Source of the DNA: an uncultured Prevotella sp.
GTDB lineage: Bacteria > Bacteroidota > Bacteroidia > Bacteroidales > Bacteroidaceae
Assembly (NCBI GenBank): GCA_946999045.1
Contig: CAMQBR010000075.1
Span: 1 to 5,223 of the forward strand
DNA: 5,223 bases
Reading direction: 5' to 3'
The notes beneath the pieces are model-generated. The model ran no database searches, had not been told where the DNA came from, and was given only the letters and a program-made list of their open reading frames with translations. Within the stretch, counting starts at the first letter, position 1. Each line of letters begins with the position of its first letter. The position numbers were made by a program, and so were the translations under genes. Below, in pieces: positions 1-4,718 of the stretch.

Positions 1-56
1 TTCAAATACAAAGATAATAAAAATATGGGCTTACACACTTTTATAGGACAGTACCC
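1..56 (-). mobile_element. Terminus of an insertion sequence interrupting the exporter gene (rest beyond left edge)
   Basis: Reading leftward on the minus strand, the ABC exporter frame runs through a run of Asn codons (NNNKT) and then enters unrelated sequence beginning GGGTACTGTCCTATAAAAGT. A stop follows nine codons after the last exporter-like residue. The abrupt loss of transporter sequence, a GG-starting terminus and a promoter-like TATCTTTG about 40 bp further in are what one expects at an IS end with its transposase reading leftward. The terminus is loosely reminiscent of IS256/mutator-type ends in Bacteroidetes, but that family guess is from memory. Neither the transposase nor the other end is in the window, so element identity and target duplication cannot be checked. 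The exact junction could be a base or two either side of 56/57. Confidence 0.5.
9..16 (-). promoter_or_regulatory. Possible -7 box of the truncated left IS
   Basis: The minus strand reads TATCTTTG, a full match to the Bacteroides -7 consensus TAnnTTTG, pointing left into the presumed IS. No clear TTTG -33 box lies about 20 bp upstream. It would suit a transposase promoter just inside the element end, but a lone 8-mer is weak evidence. Confidence 0.25.
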
Positions 57-1123
57 AAGTTTTGTTGTTGTTAATAGCTTGCTGCTCAAACAGTTCGTAA
101 TCAAGTACCTTTCTTCGCTTCAAGAATAAGGTCATCCATACACCATAGAGAATGCTTCCCAACAAGAAAATGACAAACACCAATTTGTTATAGAAAAACA
201 GCACCACCGAAAAATACCACGAAAGTAAGCATGGCAAAAGCGATGTTGAGCGTCTGCTGAGTAAGGAAGTTGTTCACACGGCTATGGTCGTTCATTCTCT
301 GCATCAAGTCGCCCATGAGTTTCGTATCAAAGAAAGACATAGGCAGTTTCAATAGATTGATGAAGAAGACACTTACCAATGATATGTTGATACGTAAGGA
401 AATGTGAAGCAATAACCATCTGCGGATAAAGTCTATTGCCGTTCGGCTGATTGTAAGCATCAACTGCCCCAAGAGTATAAGCCAAACAAGACCTATATCT
501 TGATTCTTGATACCGACATCCACGATAGATTGGGTAAGGAATGGCAGGACAAGCTGCAGGAGGCTTCCGACTACCAGACCCAAGATGATTTGTCCGAAAT
601 ACTTGCGGTATTTCTTCACATACCCAAAGAGAAAGCGGAAAGACCTCTTTTCTTTGATGTTCTCTTCACCTTGCATCTTATAAGTAAAGAACGCAGGAGT
701 GGTTTCCAAGAACATAACAATGCCCTTGTCCTCACCATTAGAGTTCGTGCTTATCCAATGTTGTTTGAACTCGTCTAAGGTATAAGCAACCAATCCCTTC
801 CCTGGGTCTACGACATAGAACTTCTTGGATTTCTTAATCTTATATAAGACCACAAAGTGATTCTGATTCCAATGGAGAATACAGGGCAATGGTGCTTCGT
901 TTAACATGACGATAGAAATTTTCGCACATGCCGTATGTAGTCCAAGAGTATTAGCTGCTTCATTGATTCCTAACATTGAAACACCTTCCGTTGTGGCAAA
1001 GCAAAGTTTCGACAGAGAATCTAATGTATATTCCCTGCCGAAATATTTACATACCATTTGTAAACTGGCTATGCCACATTGCATGGAATCATGTTGATGA
1101 AGACTTTCTATCGTTTTGGTCAT
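57..1123 (-). pseudogene. C39-peptidase ABC exporter for double-glycine peptides, frameshifted and truncated
   Basis: This is the N-terminal half of a peptidase-containing ABC transporter, the inner-membrane protein that cuts a leader after Gly-Gly and exports the core peptide. Residues 1-130 are a peptidase C39 domain: the QHDSMQCGIASLQM motif gives oxyanion-hole Gln10 and nucleophile Cys16, His89 lies in NQNHFVVLY and Asp106 in VVDPGKG. From about residue 165 the hydrophobic ABC membrane domain begins. After FAMLTFVVF (residue 304) the frame runs to a stop at 188-190. Removing one base from the A5 run at 210-214 restores SVVLFFYNKLVFVIF and continues to NNNKT near position 58, about residue 355. 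There it meets the presumed IS end. Family members are about 700 residues, so the last helices and the whole ATPase (Walker A, signature, Walker B) are missing. The ATG at 1123 follows the barrel gene's stop by 3 bp, implying co-transcription and probably translational coupling. No Shine-Dalgarno is seen, as usual in this phylum. The peptidase could still be made as a 311-residue fragment. Confidence 0.88.
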
Positions 1124-1126
1124 TGA

Positions 1127-3184
1127 TTAATACATTTTCATGATAGCACTATCAATATTCTTATAAACCTCAATTTCTCCACGTTTAGATTTCTTGCCAT
1201 AGCTAAGGCTGTAAGTCAGTGTTAAATTTATATTACGCCCATTGATTTCGTTAAAAATCCGCGAATTTCTGTTATAACACCCATAATCCATTGTTATATG
1301 TTGCTTGTCATAACGTGAAAAGGGATTGCGTACTAAAACCTCAATAGCCAATGCCTTATGAGTCCAACTCACTTTCCATTCATAGGTAGGGCGACATTGG
1401 ATGAACCACGGTTGTCGAATATCAAGTGATTTATATGGAGTCTGATAATCGAAACTAAGCATCCATTCTCCTGCAAGATAAACCAAGCCACCTTTTATGT
1501 GAAAACTGTTGTGCGACATATCGTAAGTAGCCCCTTTTAATGTATTACATTCTTCAATTGCTGTGGCGCTCAAACGCAAATGCTCATTGAATAAATTATA
1601 GGTACAACCTACAGTAAACATATTACCGTAGAAAGTTCCGTCATTTATACGAGTATCAAAAATCGTATTCGTATTAGCTGTATACTGATGTACTATGTTG
1701 TCAAAATAAATATTACTATCATACGATAAAGACAAACGAATTTTTCCAATTTGTCCATTGTATGAAAGGGTGTTTCCTAATACTTTCATCGGTGCAATGT
1801 CAGGATTACCACAAGTTGCCTCAAAAAAAGATGTCGGAACAACCATTGAATTTTTTTGTGACGGTTCAAATAAAGTATGTGTAAAAAGACCATTTAACGA
1901 TAAAGAGTGCTTGTTATTAATGACATAGTTTCCACCATAAAAAGCAACAGGCATACAGTAATTATCATGTATGGAGTTTAAAGAAACGGCCGTATTAGAT
2001 AACCCCGCAGAGATATAGTAATAGTATTTCTCACTATATCTGCTAAGTTGAAGTAATCCAACAGTAATGTTGGAAGTCAGATGCTGTTTTCCAATTGCTG
2101 TTCCATCATAATTATCAGTATAATGTTTATAATCATTGCTCAATGCGCCTGCTAGAGTAAGGTTATTTTTCCAAGTTTTCGAATAGCGAATATTACCATT
2201 CAGCACATAGTTGTTTTCTATTACTTTTGAACTTAATGAAGCTTGTTCTGTTTCTGCATACAGACTGTAGTATTTATTGTGCCCCATAGAAGCAGATGCT
2301 GTAACGTCAAAAGCCTGCTCTTTAGGCAACCATAATGTGTAATTTACATACGCTGATGGTGCTATAGATTGGCTGTTATATGAAACAGTACGCTTTGTTG
2401 CACCATATGGTTCGGTGTAGTAAATACCCTGTATGGTATTGGAATTTGGCACAGCCTGACGATTAAAGCCCACATAGGTATTCAATCTGTGGGTATTCCC
2501 CATGGAGGTTAAGCGCAATCGCATAGCTTGCCCATTATTTATTTTCAACGGACTCTCATCTTTATAATTACGTTCCAAAACGGATTTATCTGAAAAGACA
2601 AACATATCATTTCCCCCTGTATAGCTATGGTCTCTATGCCAGTCACCAGTGACGGTTAGGGAAAGTGTGTATCGTTTTTTATTAAAATCAGCAAAAGCTA
2701 AATATTCCCCCGATTTGTAGGCAAATCCTTCATTTGCAGAAAAATACACATTGCCCCCATAATTCATTTTTACAGTTACAAAATTAACCAATCCTGCTTT
2801 ACCTGCATATTTACCGCTTGGAGTTCTTATATACTCTATTGTACGAATGTTCTTTGCACTAAGAGATGCTACATCTTCTGGCAATGCCTCCATTCCATTA
2901 ATGCACAATACAACCTCTCCTCCACTATGAGTAGTAATGCTACGAGTGCGTGCCGATACTTCCAAGTCAGGAGTCTGCATAAGATATAGTAGATTAAAAC
3001 CATTTGTAGAATGTTTTTTCTCAAGTTGAGTTGGTATCAACAATGCCTTGTTGCTCATTTCAATTTGACCATCAGCAGTAACAACAACTTCTGGCAGTTT
3101 TTCGGTCTTGGTACTGTCTGTTTGTGCTGTAATGTCTGTTATTGTGCCAAACAGCAAGAAAAAGAATAGATAGTATTTATACAT
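1127..3184 (-). CDS. TonB-dependent receptor-like outer-membrane beta-barrel protein
   Basis: This 685-residue protein is predicted to sit in the outer membrane. Residues 1-20 are a signal peptide (hydrophobic LFFFLLFG core, cleavage likely at ITA|Q). LPEVVVTA at 30-37 is the usual TonB-box-like start of the plug in Bacteroidetes receptors. The plug covers about 45-140, including the pattern VVLCINGMEALPEDV, then IRTIEYIRTPSGKYAGKAG, as in the family's VxxxIDG...I..IEvi..PsaryG motif. The rest, with many alternating aromatic and polar strands, is a barrel of the OMP_b-brl type. The N-terminal carboxypeptidase-like domain common in such proteins is absent. Only the ATG at 3184 precedes a signal peptide. 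It lies between a GG-leader peptide gene and a C39 exporter, 3 bp from the latter, so a role in outer-membrane passage, uptake or self-protection for that peptide is the likely inference. SusC is unlikely, because no SusD partner is present and the protein is short. The frame is intact and the substrate is unknown. Confidence 0.88.
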   Translation of the reverse strand: MYKYYLFFFLLFGTITDITAQTDSTKTEKLPEVVVTADGQIEMSNKALLIPTQLEKKHSTNGFNLLYLMQTPDLEVSARTRSITTHSGGEVVLCINGMEALPEDVASLSAKNIRTIEYIRTPSGKYAGKAGLVNFVTVKMNYGGNVYFSANEGFAYKSGEYLAFADFNKKRYTLSLTVTGDWHRDHSYTGGNDMFVFSDKSVLERNYKDESPLKINNGQAMRLRLTSMGNTHRLNTYVGFNRQAVPNSNTIQGIYYTEPYGATKRTVSYNSQSIAPSAYVNYTLWLPKEQAFDVTASASMGHNKYYSLYAETEQASLSSKVIENNYVLNGNIRYSKTWKNNLTLAGALSNDYKHYTDNYDGTAIGKQHLTSNITVGLLQLSRYSEKYYYYISAGLSNTAVSLNSIHDNYCMPVAFYGGNYVINNKHSLSLNGLFTHTLFEPSQKNSMVVPTSFFEATCGNPDIAPMKVLGNTLSYNGQIGKIRLSLSYDSNIYFDNIVHQYTANTNTIFDTRINDGTFYGNMFTVGCTYNLFNEHLRLSATAIEECNTLKGATYDMSHNSFHIKGGLVYLAGEWMLSFDYQTPYKSLDIRQPWFIQCRPTYEWKVSWTHKALAIEVLVRNPFSRYDKQHITMDYGCYNRNSRIFNEINGRNINLTLTYSLSYGKKSKRGEIEVYKNIDSAIMKMY

Positions 3185-3201
3185 TGTATATCATATTTTA
3201 G

Positions 3202-3229
3202 CATCGACTTCAAAAATAAAATGTCGACG
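3202..3229. repeat. Inverted repeat around the barrel-gene promoter (possible operator)
   Basis: CATCGAC at 3202-3208 pairs with GTCGACG at 3223-3229 (6 of 7 positions), and the -7-like box lies between the arms. Dyad symmetry centred on a promoter is typical of a repressor or activator site, but no regulator is present in the window. The arms are short, so chance is possible. Confidence 0.35.
3211..3218 (-). promoter_or_regulatory. Putative -7 box for the barrel and exporter genes
   Basis: The minus strand reads TATTTTTG, matching Bacteroides TAnnTTTG. It ends about 26 bp before the ATG at 3184, giving a short AT-rich leader. A TTG lies about 22 bp upstream, so the -33 element is weak. Its place after the hairpin at 3244-3284 suggests the receptor and exporter can be transcribed separately from the peptide gene. 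Confidence 0.45.
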
Positions 3230-3243
3230 ATTATTATAAGCAA

Positions 3244-3284
3244 GGATGGGGTATGCCGAAATATAGTATTTGGCAGCCCCATCC
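3244..3284 (-). terminator. Long hairpin between the peptide gene and the barrel gene (terminator or attenuator)
   Basis: The outer arms GGATGGGG (3244-3251) and CCCCATCC (3277-3284) pair perfectly over 8 bp. Inside them, TGCC-AAATA pairs with TATTTGGCA, with one bulged G and a TAG loop, giving a nearly continuous stem of about 17 bp. It is the strongest secondary structure in the intergenic region. Downstream on the minus strand the sequence is TTGCTTATAATA, which is T-rich but not a clean T tract. Such a hairpin after a small precursor gene usually lets the peptide be made in excess over its transport genes. That function is inferred. Confidence 0.6.
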
Positions 3285-3323
3285 ATTTGAACTCTTCAGA
3301 GAACCTTACAAGCTACAATTCCA

Positions 3324-3551
3324 TTAAAGGTTGGTGCTTGGTAGGCTCGGTTTTGGTCGTGTCCTAATAATAGGACACATGCAATTGCACACAGCTGTAT
3401 TGTCACAGCTTTGGCGACTTCTTGAAGAACCACAAGAACCTTGTGCTGCTACAGTGTGAGCTTGACCTCCTAGAACAAGCATTAATGACTCCTTGTTCAG
3501 AACAGAGAATTCGTCTGTCAGAACAGATTTCAACTGATTAAATTTTTTCAT
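3324..3551 (-). CDS. Double-glycine leader, cysteine-rich secreted peptide precursor
   Basis: The predicted product has 75 residues. Residues 1-29 form a charged then hydrophobic leader (MKKFNQLKSVLTDEF..., ending ESLMLVLGG) like the Bacteroidetes GG-type natural-product precursors. Cleavage after Gly29 by a C39 peptidase would leave a core starting QAHTVAAQG. The core is Ser- and Cys-rich, with cysteines at 40, 49, 55, 57 and 59 (CNCMC cluster). The following tail IIRTRPKPSLPSTNL looks compositionally different from the core. Dropping one base of the T4 run at 3351-3354 gives RPNRAYQAPTFNGIVACKVL, ending at 3296 with a sixth Cys at residue 81 and stopping 11 bp before the hairpin. The true C-terminus may therefore be frameshifted here. 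The C39 exporter two genes downstream supports a secreted peptide, such as a bacteriocin or modified RiPP. No modifying enzyme is visible, and I do not recognise the core. Confidence 0.78.
   Translation of the reverse strand: MKKFNQLKSVLTDEFSVLNKESLMLVLGGQAHTVAAQGSCGSSRSRQSCDNTAVCNCMCPIIRTRPKPSLPSTNL
3359..3378. repeat. Perfect inverted repeat within the peptide core coding region
   Basis: GTGTCCTA (3359-3366) and TAGGACAC (3371-3378) form a perfect 8-bp stem with a 4-base ATAA loop, inside codons for the CPIIRT segment. Two further short palindromes follow: TGCAATTGCA (3380-3389) and ACAGCTGT (3391-3398). The mRNA of the core is therefore unusually structured. Function is unknown and it may be fortuitous. 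Confidence 0.5.
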
Positions 3552-3584
3552 AAATTGAAATAATTTAAGTTAGCCTACTCTATG

Positions 3585-3602
3585 GGCGGATTCCATAAGC
3601 AA
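3585..3602 (+). repeat. IS30 terminal inverted repeat, peptide-gene side
   Basis: GGCGGATTCCATAAGCAA matches the opposite end at 16 of 18 positions, and the similarity fades after that (19 of 26 over a longer stretch). It lies 33 bp upstream of the peptide start codon. Confidence 0.75.
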
Positions 3603-3605
3603 GTG

Positions 3606-3613
3606 CAAAGTTA
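3606..3613 (-). promoter_or_regulatory. Outward-facing -7 box in the IS30 end, pointing at the peptide gene
   Basis: The minus strand reads TAACTTTG, an exact TAnnTTTG match. Its first three bases are also the restored transposase stop codon. It lies just inside the IS terminus and would start a transcript near 3600, giving a leader of about 50 bases before the ATG at 3551. I see no TTTG about 20 bp upstream, so only half of the promoter is supported. IS ends in Bacteroides are known to supply promoters to adjacent genes. Confidence 0.45.
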
Positions 3614-4565
3614 TACTATTTTTGTCTTAATCATATCTCTCGGCTTTATAAATCCATTTTTCTTTCTAGGTCTGTTATTTAATTTTTCCATTATCTCCTT
3701 GATGTATTTTTTTTGATATTCCCCTGAAATCTGTTTTCTTGGGTATATATTGTCTGATAAGTCCGTTCATGTTTTCTATAGCTCCCTTTTCCCAGGAACA
3801 ATACGGATGGGCAAAATAAACAACCGTCCCTAATTCTCTGGCGATTATCTCGTGGGCGGCAAATTCCGATCCGTTATCGGTGGTTATCGTCCTAATGGGA
3901 ACGGGTAGTTCTTTGAGTAAGTTGACAACGGTGTGTGCCAGTGGTACGGCTTGCTTTTCCGTATCGAGCTTTTCCATAAGCACAAAGCTACTTTTCCTTT
4001 CCACCAACGTCACGATGGCACCTTTGCCGTCCTTTCCCACGATGGTGTCCATTTCCCAATCGCCCATGATCTGTCCGTTGGCATCCTCAGGTCTTTGCTC
4101 AATGGATGTCCGATTGGGAATAGGGGACTTAACATTCTTGACAGCCTTCTGTGTTCGTTTTCCTCCACGCCTGAGGTATTTTCTGACATTATTCTTGGTA
4201 TGCGGAGAGAGTGCTCCTATCCAGTTGTATATGGTAGATTTTGATACCTTGATGCCTTCTTCCCTCTCAAGCCATCTGGATACCTACTCGGGTGACCATT
4301 GTTCCGTACGGATCAGCTCGAAGACGCGGCTACGCACATAAGGCGGTATGCTACGGTTACCAGGATTCCGAGCTTTACGCCGCTTGGCCTTCAGCATGGC
4401 CGCATGAGGGTCATATACTCCCTTAGTATTGGAATTACGCTGCTGCTCACGTGATACAGTACTCACGTCCACGCCGATAGCTCCAGCAATATAATTATTT
4501 GAGAAATTCTTTTGGAGTAACACGCTTATTGAGTATCTTTGCTCCGAGGTTAATTGCTTGTACAT
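3611..4565 (-). pseudogene. IS30-family transposase with nonsense and frameshift lesions
   Basis: This DDE transposase would have 317 residues if repaired. The N-terminus (LTSEQRYSISVLLQKNFSNN, then IAGAIGVDVSTVSRE) is the IS30 helix-turn-helix. The catalytic triad is visible: Asp173 in GDWEMDTIVG, Asp230 in TTDNGSEF and Glu264 in IENMNGLIRQY. Two lesions break it. WSPE is followed by TAG at 4284-4286, where the family has Gln (CAG to TAG is one transition). The T8 run at 3707-3714 has one base too many: the frame as read ends in IHQGDNGKIK at 3675. One base less gives YIKEIMEKLNNRPRKKNGF and a stop at 3611-3613. The ATG at 4565 is the standard family start. The protein is probably inactive unless the stop is suppressed, although the inverted repeats could still be mobilised in trans. 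Confidence 0.9.
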
Positions 4566-4572
4566 AACAACA

Positions 4573-4604
4573 CAAAATTAATTAATCTTATCGAGGGGAA
4601 CAAA
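4573..4604 (-). promoter_or_regulatory. IS30 transposase promoter
   Basis: On the minus strand a TTTG (4601-4604) is followed after exactly 20 bp by TAATTTTG (4573-4580). This is a good Bacteroides -33/-7 pair (TTTG, 19-21 bp, TAnnTTTG). The -7 box ends only 7 bp before the ATG at 4565, so the transcript would be almost leaderless. Confidence 0.6.
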
Positions 4605-4620
4605 AGTTCTCCTCTTTTTT
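4593..4620 (+). terminator. Plus-strand intrinsic terminator inside the IS30 right end
   Basis: GAGGGGAAC (4593-4601), an AAAA loop and GTTCTCCTC (4606-4614) form a 9-bp stem with one G-T pair. TTTTTT follows directly at 4615-4620. In the plus direction this is a textbook rho-independent shape. It would stop transcripts leaving the element rightward, including antisense RNA over the transposase. It overlaps the -33 box of the transposase promoter on the other strand. Confidence 0.5.
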
Positions 4621-4623
4621 GTA

Positions 4624-4641
4624 TTGCTTAAGCAATCCGCC
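4624..4641 (-). repeat. IS30 terminal inverted repeat, distal side, with embedded palindrome
   Basis: The reverse complement GGCGGATTGCTTAAGCAA pairs with the other IS end at 16 of 18. It overlaps a perfect 14-bp palindrome, ATTGCTTAAGCAAT (4623-4636), that the other end has lost. Confidence 0.75.
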
Positions 4642-4650
4642 AGTGCTCTT

Positions 4651-4669
4651 CGGGGGCTTCGCACCCCCG
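4651..4669. repeat. GC-rich hairpin between the IS30 end and the IS982-type gene
   Basis: CGGGGG (4651-4656) and CCCCCG (4664-4669) flank the loop CTTCGCA, followed by GGCCGCAAGGC. This roughly 35-bp patch is far more GC-rich than its surroundings. No T tract follows on either strand, so a simple intrinsic terminator is not supported. It may be a remnant of a different element or the intergenic target into which the ISs jumped. Confidence 0.4.
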
Positions 4670-4686
4670 GCCGCAAGGCAAACCTC

Positions 4687-4718
4687 TGCGGTGTTTTTCA
4701 TGTTTTTTCTACACCGCA
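4687..4718 (-). terminator. Inverted repeat at the IS982-type transposase stop codon
   Basis: TGCGGTGT (4687-4694) and ACACCGCA (4711-4718) are perfect 8-bp arms separated by 16 AT-rich bases. The second arm overlaps the last codons and the TAG stop (4709-4711). It may terminate the transposase transcript or lie near the element's end. No T tract follows, so the role is uncertain. Confidence 0.35.

Larger units (their letters stand above)
3585..4641 (-). mobile_element. IS30-family insertion sequence, about 1057 bp
   Basis: A single IS30-type transposase gene is bounded by imperfect terminal inverted repeats. GGCGGATTCCATAAGCAA at the left and the reverse complement of the right end, GGCGGATTGCTTAAGCAA, match at 16 of 18 positions. 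The length is normal for the family (the Bacteroides element IS4351 is of similar size). The flanking bases (CTATG on the left, AGTGC on the right) show no 2-3 bp target duplication. Later rearrangement, a misplaced boundary by a base, or adjacent insertions could explain this. The element separates the peptide cassette from an IS982-type transposase. Confidence 0.82.

Noticed and set aside
500..778. Plus-strand open frame of 92 codons opposite the exporter
   Set aside because: It is antisense to the clear C39 peptidase and membrane domain, shows no recognisable motif, and has no promoter-like context.
906..1097. Plus-strand open frame of 63 codons
   Set aside because: It is antisense to the C39 catalytic Cys and His region and looks like a reverse-strand shadow.
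1127..3184. SusC-type polysaccharide receptor
   Set aside because: It is much shorter than SusC (about 1000 residues), lacks the N-terminal carboxypeptidase-like domain, and has no SusD or glycan genes nearby.
3359..3398. CRISPR-like or attachment-site repeats
   Set aside because: The short palindromes differ from each other, and there is no spacer periodicity or integrase.
3707..3714. Programmed frameshift in the IS30 transposase at the eight-base run
   Set aside because: IS30 enzymes are made from one frame. The run is near the C-terminus after the DDE triad, and the upstream amber codon already disables the gene. Mutation or sequencing error is simpler.
3880..4341. Two overlapping plus-strand frames (from 3880 and from 3933), up to 153 codons
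   Set aside because: Both lie opposite the IS30 catalytic domain, whose DDE motifs are unmistakable on the minus strand. They are low-complexity and unlike any known family.
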